64,000 bases of DNA from Candidatus Bathyarchaeota archaeon (lineage in GTDB: Archaea; Thermoproteota; Bathyarchaeia; Bathyarchaeales; Bathycorpusculaceae), in the NCBI GenBank assembly GCA_018396705.1, contig JAGTQZ010000002.1, positions 248,001-312,000 on the forward strand, read 5' to 3'. The position numbers and the translations under genes were made by a program. The notes beneath the pieces are model-generated. The model was not told the origin of the DNA. It searched no databases and was given only the letters and a program-made list of their open reading frames with translations. Numbering within the stretch: the first letter of the stretch is position 1; every line of letters begins with the position of its first letter. Shown here in pieces: positions 35,833 through 44,901 of the stretch.

Positions 35833-36750
35833 TTACTTTTTGACAGTGTTTTTTAAATAATTGACGTAGTCAGCCACTCCATCTTTCACGGTGTATTTTG
35901 GCTTATAATTCAACTCTTTTCTTATTCTGCTGGCATCAACCAAAACTCTAGGCGTCTCGTCGCCGGGTTGCACTTCTATCTGGGCGTTAGGCAATTGCTC
36001 TTTAACATAGTTGGCTAAATCCCTCAGTGAAACCGCCTCATCACATGTGTTAAAAATACAGTGTTCATAACGTTTAACGTTGAGGCCGAACCATAAAACG
36101 TTGGCTGCCTCCTTAACATACTGTGGAACTATCCTGGTATCACCCTTCGACACTACAACTTTCTTACCTAGCACCGCGTCCTCGAAGAGAGATACAAGTA
36201 TATCCATGAAGCCCAGTCGATCACGTCCGGGACCGAAAACAAGGCCAAGCCTTAAGCCCAAAATGTCCAAGCCATAGGTTTCCCTGTAAAATTGGGTGCT
36301 AAACTCGTTGACTACATAGCTTATACCATGTCCAACCTTAGGTCTTAAAGGCGCTTCTTCATCCACTCTAGATTGTGAATAAAGATTTGGTGGACCCAGT
36401 TGAGAATATGAACTAGCCCAAACAAGCCTTTTTATATCCATCAACCTAGCAGTTTCCAGAACATTTAGGAAACCTTCAATCATCGTCTTTACAACACTAG
36501 AAGGTGTCCATGGAGGCCTTTCAGCAGCCACATAGGCCATATACTGCACATCATATTTTTTCACAACATCCATTATCTCATTTATCTCAGTAATTGAGCC
36601 CCTTTCAATTTTGACCTTTTCTTTGACATCAATAATCTTGGAGGGATCTCCCGACCTGCTGAGAGTTATAACTTCCACCCCTTCGTTTAAGAGTCTGCGA
36701 ACAAGGTGAGATCCTACAAAGCCTGTTCCTCCAATTACTAAACAGTTCAT
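35833..36750 (-). CDS. Atypical extended SDR (epimerase-like)
   Basis: A 305-residue Rossmann protein: VIGGTGFVGSHLVRRL at the N-terminus. The active-site region reads WASSYSQLGPPNLYS, then ISYVVNEFSTQFYRETYG. In normal SDRs the motif is YxxxK; here the position four after Tyr is Glu. The Tyr remains, so the enzyme may use another base, or act as a binding protein. The rest, including LRLGLVFGPGR, is typical. It starts a row of three redox genes on the minus strand. Confidence 0.78.
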   Translation of the reverse strand: MNCLVIGGTGFVGSHLVRRLLNEGVEVITLSRSGDPSKIIDVKEKVKIERGSITEINEIMDVVKKYDVQYMAYVAAERPPWTPSSVVKTMIEGFLNVLETARLMDIKRLVWASSYSQLGPPNLYSQSRVDEEAPLRPKVGHGISYVVNEFSTQFYRETYGLDILGLRLGLVFGPGRDRLGFMDILVSLFEDAVLGKKVVVSKGDTRIVPQYVKEAANVLWFGLNVKRYEHCIFNTCDEAVSLRDLANYVKEQLPNAQIEVQPGDETPRVLVDASRIRKELNYKPKYTVKDGVADYVNYLKNTVKK

Positions 36751-36889
36751 TTAGATCGACCTCCAGAGAGGTTTGGTTAGAAACGAAGACTTAAATATAA
36801 GTTTTTACGCGGATAAGTGACAAATTTGGGAGGCAAAGGTTTAAGATTATTCCTTTTACGAAGCGAGTTTTAACTATTTCAAAGTTAAT

Positions 36890-38866
36890 TCATTGTTGTA
36901 ATAGTGCATATTCCTCTTCCAATTCTAGTTCCTTTATCTTTTCTTTGGCGGGTGTACCATTTTTTTGCCAACCCATCAGCTTGTAAAACTCTTCTAAAGT
37001 TTTTTCTAAGAGGTTTCGATCGATGGTTTTCCCTTTGGACGGCCCATCAGGCAATGGTTCATAAAAACGTGATGGCCATGCATCATCTTCCCTTGTTGCG
37101 CCCATGCGAATGTTATACATTCTCTGGAGTGTAAATATTCGTTCACCTGCTTTCATGAGTTCCTCCGCGCTCATGTCTATTCCCGTTGCTGTCGTGTATA
37201 GTTTTGCATAGTGCGATGGGCCAAGGGCGTCTAAGGACATGGAAGCAAATATGCACATGCCTAATGCATTCATGATTGTTGTCAGCAGAGAATACCATTT
37301 TGTCATTAGGGCTTTTCCCTTGTAAAGTGAATCGTTTATCACTGGTGGGTCGCCGAAAATTTCCATTTTCACTTTTTTCGGCATATCTAGCCATTCAACT
37401 AACTTTTTGTCTTCAATCTCCTTACAGAAAAATTTCCCCTCAATTCCGAAATGCGTGGTTCTAACATTGTCCCCACCCCTTGGATTGACCAGTATGCCCA
37501 TGTTCCAAGCGACTGCTCCAACTCTTGGATCGTTGCCCATCAACTCCATTTTTTTAACGGCTATAGCTGCCTTTTTTGAGTCTCCCCCTATTTTTTCGGC
37601 AGCTTTAATAATGCCTTCAGCAAGTAGTCCTCCGATTTGCTCTTTAAATGCTATTTTACGGAGCATTTCAAAAACTGCTTCAGCATCTCCCCATTTTAAC
37701 TGCAAACCAGCATCACGCTCGGTTATTAGACCCCGCTCATATAGTTCCATAGCAAAAGCGACGGCGCACGCAGCAGAAGCTATATCTAATCCGAATCTGT
37801 GGCATAGTTCCTTACATTTCCATATCGCTGGGAGATCATTTATTTCACATTTTGCGCCAAATTCGAATACGGGCATTATGAAGGTCCCACTGCTTATTTT
37901 TAACCCCTTAAACTTGCCTTCTCTAACCTCCACTTGATGGAAGCATTGAACAGGGCAGTTTGCGCAACCTATCTTCCTCAAGTCCACTTGACCCCTTGGT
38001 GTGACATAAGGCACAATTGCTTCAAGGGTTCTTGTTTTAAGCCAGTTTTCAATAACCGTGGTTTGCCAGTTTCTCCCAGGAAGCACCCCCTTTCTAAAGG
38101 CGCCTTCAGACACTGGAAGGGAGGCATAGTTGCTCCAAGTTTTATAAGAAGGATCCGAAACTATACGTTTTAAAGCTTCATTCACTGCATCCTTAAACTC
38201 CTTTGGCTTTGCTACTTGTACTTTCTTTTTGCCATGAACTGCTATTGCTTTAACCTTCTTTTTGCCTAAGACCGCTCCGCAGCCGGTACGTCCAGCTGCA
38301 TGATACTTGTCAACCATTATACATGCATATCTGACTAGGTTCTCACCAGCCGGACCGATGGCCATAACACTTATTTCTTCGTCATCGACTTCCTTAGAAA
38401 GCTCCTTTTTCAATTCGTCGGTGGTTTCCAACGTGTCACGCTTGGCCCATAGGTGGCCTGCGTCACGTATTTCCACGGAATCCTCATTAATCCACAGATA
38501 AACCGGATTCTTAGACTCGCCTCTCAGAATTATCATATCATAGCCAGCTTTCTTCAAGTGGGTCGCCCAGAAACCGCCAACATTTGAGCATCCAATTAGG
38601 CCGGTAAGCGGCGATTTAGTTATCAAATCAGTCCGACAAGCCATAGGCGCTCCGGTGGCGATCAACGGACCGGCTGTAATTATGAGAATGTTCCTTTCGT
38701 CAAAGGGGTCTATATCAGGCCCAACCTCATCATAAAGCAGTTTTGTGGCTAAGCCTGTGCCTCCGATGAACTTTCTAATTAAGCGGCCTTCAATAGACTT
38801 CTTTTTTATATCACCAGAATTCAGATTAACGTCAAGAAAGTAGCCGGTAAATCCTCCTTGAATCAC
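36890..38866 (-). CDS. Aldehyde:ferredoxin oxidoreductase (AOR family)
   Basis: A 658-residue tungsten-pterin enzyme from a GTG. The N-terminal part has GCSNVGGFWATHLKKAGYDM, the middle binds the 4Fe-4S cluster with CANCPVQCFH, and PRVGAVAWNMGILVNPRGGDN is the pterin-binding region. AORs oxidise aldehydes to acids with reduction of ferredoxin and are typical of anaerobic archaea. The spacing to the SDR gene is 140 bp. The Liv transporter and hydroxy-acid oxidase next to it suggest one catabolic module. Confidence 0.9.
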   Translation of the reverse strand: MIQGGFTGYFLDVNLNSGDIKKKSIEGRLIRKFIGGTGLATKLLYDEVGPDIDPFDERNILIITAGPLIATGAPMACRTDLITKSPLTGLIGCSNVGGFWATHLKKAGYDMIILRGESKNPVYLWINEDSVEIRDAGHLWAKRDTLETTDELKKELSKEVDDEEISVMAIGPAGENLVRYACIMVDKYHAAGRTGCGAVLGKKKVKAIAVHGKKKVQVAKPKEFKDAVNEALKRIVSDPSYKTWSNYASLPVSEGAFRKGVLPGRNWQTTVIENWLKTRTLEAIVPYVTPRGQVDLRKIGCANCPVQCFHQVEVREGKFKGLKISSGTFIMPVFEFGAKCEINDLPAIWKCKELCHRFGLDIASAACAVAFAMELYERGLITERDAGLQLKWGDAEAVFEMLRKIAFKEQIGGLLAEGIIKAAEKIGGDSKKAAIAVKKMELMGNDPRVGAVAWNMGILVNPRGGDNVRTTHFGIEGKFFCKEIEDKKLVEWLDMPKKVKMEIFGDPPVINDSLYKGKALMTKWYSLLTTIMNALGMCIFASMSLDALGPSHYAKLYTTATGIDMSAEELMKAGERIFTLQRMYNIRMGATREDDAWPSRFYEPLPDGPSKGKTIDRNLLEKTLEEFYKLMGWQKNGTPAKEKIKELELEEEYALLQQ

Positions 38867-39063
38867 CTGACAACCCCGAACCTATTCATCCATGACGGGC
38901 AAATCTTTGTCCTTGCTGGCCTTTATAGGCTTTTCCCTTTAACGGTCTTTATCAACATAACGTCACTGAGGAAGACTGGTTAGTAACCTTTAAACGCTTT
39001 GATAGGGAAGCAAGTTGCAGTCCTCCAAAAAGTTTTTACTCCCTTTTAGATACTCTATTTGGT

Positions 39064-39222
39064 GTGGTTGCATTGGATGTTAAGCTTCTTGTGGATGGTG
39101 AAGAGATAAGCCTAAACAAGTTCGTGATTGAGATTTTGGGCGGGACTATTGTTGGAGCTGTCAGCGCTTTGCAGGGTATTAAAAGGGACTGGAAGGAGAT
39201 TAGGATAGAGATAAAGCGTTGA
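39064..39222 (+). CDS. Small conserved-looking archaeal protein
   Basis: A 52-residue protein from a GTG at 39064 (TTG at 39073 is an alternative): VALDVKLLVDGEEISLNKF, then ILGGTIVGAVSALQGI and a C-terminal DWKEIRIEIKR. It looks like small archaeal proteins with two strands around a Gly-rich helix. It ends 13 bp before the disulfide oxidoreductase gene, on the same strand, so a shared transcript is likely. The function is unknown. Confidence 0.55.
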   Translation: MVALDVKLLVDGEEISLNKFVIEILGGTIVGAVSALQGIKRDWKEIRIEIKR

Positions 39223-39234
39223 AAGTGGTTCTGC

Positions 39235-39891
39235 ATGATCTCTGAAGAACATAAGAGGCATTTACAAGAAGAGTTTGCCAGTGGACTGCAGAATCCCGTT
39301 AGACTTATTGTTTTTACGCAAAAGTACGAGTGCCCGTACTGCGCGCAGACCAGAAGCCTCATTGAAGAATTAGCTGGTCTAAGTGACAAGATACGCCTTG
39401 AAGTCTATGATTATGTGGCTGACGCTGACAAGGCTAAAGCTTATGGCATAGACAAAGTTCCAGCCATTGCAATTGTAGGCGAAAAGGATTATGGTTTAAG
39501 GTTCTATGGTTTACCCTACGGCTACGAGTTTGGAACTCTCCTAGACGGCATAATCAGCGTCTCGCGAGGTAGGGCAGATATTCTTGAAGAGACCCGAGAG
39601 AAACTTAAACGCGTAAAAACGCCTGTTCATATCCAAGTTTTCGTCACTTTAACCTGTCCCTACTGCCCTGCCGTGGCGAGTTTAGCATTCAAGTTTGCTA
39701 TTGAAAGCGACATGATCAAGGCTGACGTAATTGACGTCAGCGAGTTTCCCCACATTGGACACAAGTATGGGGTCATGGGCGTACCGAAGACGGTTATAAA
39801 CGAGAAAGTGGAATTTCTTGGAGCCGTTCCAGAAGATGTTTTCCTAGAACATGTTTTGCTGGCTGCTCGTCGTCCAGAGTACGTGCTTTAA
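39235..39891 (+). CDS. Protein disulfide oxidoreductase (PDO, two thioredoxin folds)
   Basis: A 218-residue protein with two CPYC active sites, ECPYCAQTR near residue 40 and TCPYCPAVA near residue 142, and the VGVPKTVIN-like cis-Pro region (MGVPKTVIN) in the second fold. PDOs form or reshuffle disulfides inside the cytoplasm of archaea. The small protein upstream and the DUF166 gene 26 bp downstream are probably cotranscribed. Confidence 0.9.
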   Translation: MISEEHKRHLQEEFASGLQNPVRLIVFTQKYECPYCAQTRSLIEELAGLSDKIRLEVYDYVADADKAKAYGIDKVPAIAIVGEKDYGLRFYGLPYGYEFGTLLDGIISVSRGRADILEETREKLKRVKTPVHIQVFVTLTCPYCPAVASLAFKFAIESDMIKADVIDVSEFPHIGHKYGVMGVPKTVINEKVEFLGAVPEDVFLEHVLLAARRPEYVL

Positions 39892-39917
39892 CCAACCTTC
39901 AAAGGAGTGCTGTAAAG

Positions 39918-40721
39918 TTGAGTGGCAAAGAGGGGTTTTTGACACTGGTTTTTATTTATAGTGGCGAGTTCGCTGAACGCGTCATAAGAAACCTCATAAA
40001 CGATCCAAGCTTTTGCAAGGCTTGTGGCTTGTACTGCGACTCATGCAAGTACAGCGTTTACAGTTATGTACGCAACATCCGCGCAGCGCTAGAGTTGCCG
40101 AAGCCTTCCGATCTACCAGCCTTCATTGATAAACCCGAAGAGTACATGCCAAAGACCATTCCAAAAGTGGACTTATGCGTGGCTTCAGGCTTGCATAAGG
40201 ACTTGCTTCTAGAGCTACCCGCCTATCTTGAAAAAGCTGGTGTCAAAGGCTTAATTGTGCCTATTGAAGACTTTAACGAGGTTCCGTCAGGTTTAAGGAA
40301 GCAAATTGAGGAACGTTGTATTGAACTGGGCTTGGAATACGCGTTTCCAAAGCCTTTCTGTTCGCTTGAACCGGCCCGAGATAAGCCGTTAATTTCGCGT
40401 TTCGTCACGGAGCTTGGTGTAGGACGCCCAGAACTGGAGATTTCCACGGCAAAAAGAGGGGGACGTGAAATGATTGAAGCGGCTATTGTTAAAAGAAGTG
40501 CTCCATGCGGCTCAACGTGGTATGTGGCGCGAAAACTGATAGGTGCCGAAACAAAACAAGAAGTTTTGTATGACGCCATTGCGAAGGCACATCACAGTTA
40601 TCCATGCACTGCCACCATGAATGTTGATCCAGAATCTAGAGAACCCATTTTGCATTTAGCTGGCTTCATCATAAGGGAGGAGGTAGAAAAGGCCCTAAAA
40701 GAAAAATTGGAAATAGCTTAG
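39918..40721 (+). CDS. DUF166 family protein
   Basis: A 267-residue protein from a TTG. A cysteine cluster CKACGLYCDSCKYSV lies near residues 32-46, and the conserved family motif KRSAPCGSTWYVARKLIG lies near residue 192. Some methanogen relatives are selenoproteins (DfsP); here both places read Cys and there is no in-frame TGA. A redox or metal-binding role is likely given the cysteines, but the function is not established. It overlaps the convergent LMW-phosphatase gene by 4 bp. Confidence 0.85.
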   Translation: MSGKEGFLTLVFIYSGEFAERVIRNLINDPSFCKACGLYCDSCKYSVYSYVRNIRAALELPKPSDLPAFIDKPEEYMPKTIPKVDLCVASGLHKDLLLELPAYLEKAGVKGLIVPIEDFNEVPSGLRKQIEERCIELGLEYAFPKPFCSLEPARDKPLISRFVTELGVGRPELEISTAKRGGREMIEAAIVKRSAPCGSTWYVARKLIGAETKQEVLYDAIAKAHHSYPCTATMNVDPESREPILHLAGFIIREEVEKALKEKLEIA

Positions 40722-41122
40722 GTTTTCTGTTGCGTTTTCAGCCTTTCAATCAGGTCTAAGACTTTGATTTTTATAGCATCCCTAATTTTTCTCGCCTCTT
40801 CTAACGGCATTTTTGCCGGGTCCGGCATGTTCCATTCTTCAACATGCTTTGCATAGACCACTGGGCATAGGCTGCCGCTGCAGACGATTATGGCTATTTC
40901 AGCTTTTTCCTGAAGTTCTCTCGTCATTATTTGGGGTTTTTTATGGCTTATGTCTATTCCCTCTTCAAGCATGAGCTGAACAGCGTTGGGATGAACTTTC
41001 TCCGCTAGTTTTATACCAGCGCTTGTGGCCGTCCAGTCTTCAGGCGCATACTTATTAAAGTAGGCTTCAGCGATCTGGCTTCTGAAACTGTTCTCCACGC
41101 AGACGAACAGGACGTTCTTCAA
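40718..41122 (-). CDS. arsC: Arsenate reductase / low-molecular-weight phosphatase family
   Basis: A 134-residue protein. The CX5R loop is CVENSFRSQ, where members usually have N/GN-S-C/R-S, with Asp in WNMPDPAK as the general acid. A second Cys pair (CSGSLCPV) matches the thioredoxin-coupled ArsC relay. It therefore probably reduces arsenate to arsenite using a thioredoxin-like partner, perhaps the PDO nearby. No arsenite pump or ArsR is visible, so a phosphatase role cannot be excluded. Confidence 0.8.
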   Translation of the reverse strand: MKNVLFVCVENSFRSQIAEAYFNKYAPEDWTATSAGIKLAEKVHPNAVQLMLEEGIDISHKKPQIMTRELQEKAEIAIIVCSGSLCPVVYAKHVEEWNMPDPAKMPLEEARKIRDAIKIKVLDLIERLKTQQKT

Positions 41123-41124
41123 CT

Positions 41125-42363
41125 TTAGCCTTTCCAGTCTAGAAGGCGTTTTTCACCCTCGATTTTCTTTAGGTCTGTTATGTCTTGAGTCACCTCCATC
41201 GTGCCCAAATATTTGCCATCCTTATCCCTTACAGCGAAGTATCTTATGTGTATTAGACGATCGTCCTTTTGTATCCAGAACTCCGCTACGTCTTTTTCTC
41301 CCTTCTTGAAGCCTTCAAGGATTCTGTTGACCACGTGTAGACTTTTCTGCGGATGGCAAAGCTGAACCTTTCTGCCTAGGACGGCTTTTGTTCTCACGAA
41401 CATGCGTTTCTCAGCCTTATTAAAGAACTTGACAGCGTCGTCCTTATCCACGAAGGTTATGTCCACTGGCAAAGTGTTTAAGATGGCTTCAACTTCTTCC
41501 TTCGTCAATGTCCCAGTCTCAAACTGTAAAGCGCCTTCAGCCATGGGCTTAACCTCAACCACTGGTTTTTCAGCCGGCTTTTTTATTAAATGTTCTGGAG
41601 TAAAGCAGCAGTAGCCAATCTCGTCGAAGTCCGTCCGCATCTCCGTCCACTCTTTTTCTGTGACGACACGTTGGGCTGTTGGGAGCAAGATGTTGTTTTC
41701 CTTGAAAAGGTGGCTGTTTAGGGTGCTGGTAATGGCGTTGGCTAGTTCGCCGAGCTGCCTCTTAAAGTCTTGGAAACCAATGCTAGCAGCGTTTTCCAAG
41801 AGGTTTTTGAGCTGCTTTTTCTTTTCCCTAAGCTGGTTGTGTTCTATCCACATTATGGCTGGCGGCTCAGTTATTCCATGCCTCTCCAAAATTGGGAAAA
41901 GGGCGTTTTCCTCCCGTAAATAGTGTTTTTCAGCGTCTAAAAGCTCTTCGGCAATATGCCTAAGCTGCGTCAACTCATCCCTTAGGGCTTCAATGTTTTC
42001 AGCGCTCTGCACTTTTTCAGCCATCATGCCAAGTTTTTGAGTTAACTGCTGAAGCGCTTTGTGTTCCTCAAGAAGGATGCCAATCGGGCTTGTCGGCGGC
42101 GATATTTCAAGCTGTTGTTGCTCTAATTGTTCTCTGAATATCGCCAAGTGCACGTCGCAAAGCCTCTGAATTTCTTCTCTAGACATTCCCTCGCTTATGA
42201 GCTCTTGTTCGATTTTGGCGATTTCCAGAGAGCTTACGCCTTCAAGAAACTGCCTAAAACGCTCTTTAACATGTTCCGGAGGCATACCAGCGTGAAGCTG
42301 CCTAATAATTTCTTTAAGAGCCTTTTTGCGGTCTTCCTCTATTACTCCACCCATGCTAGGCAT
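41125..42363 (-). CDS. DUF438-hemerythrin-PAS protein
   Basis: A 412-residue protein. Residues 1-80 are DUF438 (LKEIIRQLHAGMPPEHVKERF). Residues 95-230 are a hemerythrin-like four-helix bundle with H-x3-E motifs (EEHKAL, EKHYLREENALFPILE, WIEHNQLRE, HLFKENNILLP). A PAS domain follows from about 300. Such proteins are thought to sense or store O2 or NO through a di-iron site. It is next to a flavodiiron protein, consistent with oxygen or NO response in an anaerobe. Confidence 0.87.
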   Translation of the reverse strand: MPSMGGVIEEDRKKALKEIIRQLHAGMPPEHVKERFRQFLEGVSSLEIAKIEQELISEGMSREEIQRLCDVHLAIFREQLEQQQLEISPPTSPIGILLEEHKALQQLTQKLGMMAEKVQSAENIEALRDELTQLRHIAEELLDAEKHYLREENALFPILERHGITEPPAIMWIEHNQLREKKKQLKNLLENAASIGFQDFKRQLGELANAITSTLNSHLFKENNILLPTAQRVVTEKEWTEMRTDFDEIGYCCFTPEHLIKKPAEKPVVEVKPMAEGALQFETGTLTKEEVEAILNTLPVDITFVDKDDAVKFFNKAEKRMFVRTKAVLGRKVQLCHPQKSLHVVNRILEGFKKGEKDVAEFWIQKDDRLIHIRYFAVRDKDGKYLGTMEVTQDITDLKKIEGEKRLLDWKG

Positions 42364-43543
42364 CCTCCTTAATTTTGTTGGCTAGAGACTTGCCTATCTC
42401 AGCGATTTGTTGCAGGTTCTCTTCTGTTGGTGGACCATTAACCTCTAGTGTGCCTATAACCTCGATTTTGTAGTCTTTAAGCAGTTCCTGAATCTGTTTT
42501 ATTGCGCCTCCGCCCCAACCATAAGAGCTAAGGACAACAGCAAACTTTGTTGGCGGACGCAATGCCTTGAAAAGATATGTGACATAAACGGCTAGGGGAT
42601 GTGCCCCGCCCAGAACTGTTGGCGCACCTAAAACAATGGCTTTTGAATCCACAAGGTCTTTGGCTAAATCGCCGATATCGGCGACAACTAGATTATGTAA
42701 GGCTAGCTCCACGCCCTCAGAAATTAATACCTCAGCTATCTGTTTCACCATGGCGTCCGTGCTGTTCCACATGCTCACGTAAGCTACAACAGCCTTTGAA
42801 CGGGTTCTGCCAGCAGCCCACCGTTTATAAGCGCCTAGAATAAGCTCTGGTTTTCTGTGAATTGTACCATGGCTCGGTGCGATAACACGAATGTCGAGAT
42901 TCGCAATTTTTTCTAGGGCTTTCTGCGCCATAGCTCTGAAAGGCATCATTATTTCGCCCCAGTACCGCTGGGCGTGCACTAAATAGTCCTCAATCTCGTC
43001 GCTGTAGATGCCGCTTGCCAAGTGGGCGCCGAAAAAGTCGCATGGAAAAAGTATACCGTCCTCTTCAAGGTATGTGAACATTGTTTCAGGCCAGTGAAGC
43101 ATTGGCGCCTCAATAAATCGCATGGTTTTGTCGCCTAGGCTTACGGTGTCGTTGTCAGCTACCACCCTGATTCTCTCTTGTGGTACGTGATAATAGATTT
43201 GAGCCATTTTTGCGCCTCTGCCAGTGGCTACAAGTTTTGTTTTTGGAGCTATCTTCATTACATGCGGTACAGCGCCAGCGTGGTCTGGTTCAGCATGATT
43301 CATGACAACATAGTCTAACTCTTCCGGGTTTATCAAATTGCGGATTTTCTCTTCAAGTTCTTTTTCGAAACCAGGATTAACAGTGTCTATTAGGGCTTTA
43401 CCTGTTTTGCCTATTACGAGGTAAGCGTTATAGGATGTTCCTTTGGGAAGCGGTATCAAAGCATCAAAAAGTCTGCGGTTCCAATCTCTTACACCGATCC
43501 AGTAAACGTTTTCAGCCAGTTTCAAAATGTTTCTTTCATGCAT
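42356..43543 (-). CDS. FprA-type flavodiiron protein
   Basis: A 395-residue protein from the ATG at 43543. The N-terminal MBL-like domain has the di-iron ligands HAEPDHAG, and the later LHWPETMF and FPCDFFGAH; the C-terminal flavodoxin domain starts VVAYVSMWNSTDAM. These enzymes reduce O2 to water or NO to N2O. A 16-bp palindrome lies just upstream of the start between this gene and the divergent regulator. It overlaps the DUF438 gene by 8 bp, implying one operon. Confidence 0.92.
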   Translation of the reverse strand: MHERNILKLAENVYWIGVRDWNRRLFDALIPLPKGTSYNAYLVIGKTGKALIDTVNPGFEKELEEKIRNLINPEELDYVVMNHAEPDHAGAVPHVMKIAPKTKLVATGRGAKMAQIYYHVPQERIRVVADNDTVSLGDKTMRFIEAPMLHWPETMFTYLEEDGILFPCDFFGAHLASGIYSDEIEDYLVHAQRYWGEIMMPFRAMAQKALEKIANLDIRVIAPSHGTIHRKPELILGAYKRWAAGRTRSKAVVAYVSMWNSTDAMVKQIAEVLISEGVELALHNLVVADIGDLAKDLVDSKAIVLGAPTVLGGAHPLAVYVTYLFKALRPPTKFAVVLSSYGWGGGAIKQIQELLKDYKIEVIGTLEVNGPPTEENLQQIAEIGKSLANKIKEDA

Positions 43544-43555
43544 GTACGTCACCTC

Positions 43556-43571
43556 TATTACAATTGTAATA
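43556..43571. promoter_or_regulatory. 16-bp palindrome between divergent genes
   Basis: TATTACAATTGTAATA is a perfect palindrome, 12 bp upstream of the flavodiiron start and immediately before the TATA element (aactatatttata, 43571-43583) of the regulator gene. It is well placed to control both promoters. The neighbouring HTH protein is the obvious candidate to bind it. Confidence 0.6.
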
Positions 43572-43618
43572 AACTATATTTATATCTTTCCAGAAATACC
43601 ACAAGGAGGGGCCATAAA

Positions 43619-44017
43619 ATGATATTGCCATGCGAAGTTGCCGTAAAAAGCCTACTACCACCAGTGAGAGCAACCCTGGCCAAGTACCTAATGACTAAAC
43701 ATGGCTTAAAGCAAACGGAAGCTGCAAAATTATTAGGGGTAAGCCAGCCGGCTATAAGCCTCTACAATAGAAAAATGCGAGGAACTGCCCTAGACTTAGA
43801 AAAAAATGAAGACATTGAAAAGTTGATTGAAAAACTAGCGGACGCCCTTGCAAAAAAAGGATTATCCCACAAAGACTTTACATTAAAGTTTTGTGAAATC
43901 TGCAGGAAGGCCCGCGCCAAAGGCTTGTTATGTAACATGCATAAAAAGCTGGACCCGGCTTTTGACACTGAAAAGTGTCAGCTATGCATGGCAACAACAC
44001 TGGAATGTTTTGGCTAA
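43619..44017 (+). CDS. HTH regulator with Cys-rich sensor tail
   Basis: A 132-residue protein from the ATG at 43619, with aaggagggg just upstream; a longer start would lie across the promoter. Residues 20-55 are a lambda-repressor-like HTH (KQTEAAKLLGVSQPAISLYNRK). The C-terminal part has C92, C95, C105, C120, C123 and C130 plus H108, a pattern suited to an iron-sulfur or zinc site. Related archaeal regulators lie by redox genes. I infer an O2/NO-responsive repressor of the divergent flavodiiron operon. Confidence 0.8.
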   Translation: MILPCEVAVKSLLPPVRATLAKYLMTKHGLKQTEAAKLLGVSQPAISLYNRKMRGTALDLEKNEDIEKLIEKLADALAKKGLSHKDFTLKFCEICRKARAKGLLCNMHKKLDPAFDTEKCQLCMATTLECFG

Positions 44018-44022
44018 AGAAG

Positions 44023-44901
44023 TTACTCAGCTAGAAACTTTATGATTTTCTCGTATACGTCCCTGTCTCGGAGGTCCTCCTGCCCCTTGTATATGCTTGG
44101 GTTGTCGTTGACCTCCACCACTATGTAGTCACCATTAACCTCTTTGATGTCAACGCCGTAAAGTCCCTTCCCAATTATACTGCAAGCCTTTAAGGCTATC
44201 TCCTTCAATTTTTGTGGCGCATTATCCCGTTTTAGGGTGACTGTTCTTCCCCATACAAAACTTGGTTTCCCACGCTTTTTTACGCCATGTTTCCATTTAC
44301 CCTTTGGCATCATGTACTTGCACACGTATAAGACTTCGCCGTTTAGGACGCCTACGCGCCAGTCGAAACTAGACGGCATAAACTTTTGCACGACTATATA
44401 GTCTGACCGCCTAAAGAAGCGTTTTGCAATTTCGCGGAAACTTGTTTCACAGGAGGCTTTCTCAACATACTTTGAGAAGCTCGTGTATGGTGCCTTTAAA
44501 ACCACCGGCTTACCGAATAGCTCAAAGATCTCTGTGATTTGCTTGTGATGGAACTCTTCTTTGCTGAGGAAAACTGTTGGGATATGTGGTACTCCATATT
44601 TCTCGAGAAGGCTGTACTGGTGGATTTTGTTAGCGCAAATTCTAATTGAAACAGGGTCATCAACAACTCTTAGGCCGAGCTCCCAAGCCGTTTTCGAAAC
44701 AACATAAGCCGTATAAAGCGGATCCGTAGTCGCCCTAATAAAGACAGCGTCATACTTCGGGATTTCAGAAAGCCCATTCCTGAACATAAAGCAGAATTTA
44801 TGACCCATTCTTTCAGCTGTTTGCTTAAAGCTCTGCAGAGCCTCAGCTTCCCTTAAGTTAGAGAAATTATATTTTTCAACAAAACATGCTATCCGCGTCA
44901 A
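44023..44901 (-). CDS. RimK-like ATP-grasp ligase
   Basis: A 292-residue ATP-grasp protein. The nucleotide-binding strand has VVLKAPYTSFSKYVEK, and the catalytic end has GVDIKEVNGDYIVVEVNDNPSIYKG with the metal ligands. RimK-like ligases form an amide bond between a carboxylate, activated as acyl phosphate, and an amine. It overlaps the RLAN gene upstream by 4 bp. The substrate is unknown; the divergent GCS2 ligase suggests that the two act on the same peptide-like product. Confidence 0.86.
   Translation of the reverse strand: MTRIACFVEKYNFSNLREAEALQSFKQTAERMGHKFCFMFRNGLSEIPKYDAVFIRATTDPLYTAYVVSKTAWELGLRVVDDPVSIRICANKIHQYSLLEKYGVPHIPTVFLSKEEFHHKQITEIFELFGKPVVLKAPYTSFSKYVEKASCETSFREIAKRFFRRSDYIVVQKFMPSSFDWRVGVLNGEVLYVCKYMMPKGKWKHGVKKRGKPSFVWGRTVTLKRDNAPQKLKEIALKACSIIGKGLYGVDIKEVNGDYIVVEVNDNPSIYKGQEDLRDRDVYEKIIKFLAE

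Noticed and set aside
39918-40721. DUF166 as a selenoprotein
   Set aside because: Some relatives are selenoproteins, but every key position here is an ordinary Cys codon and there is no in-frame TGA.
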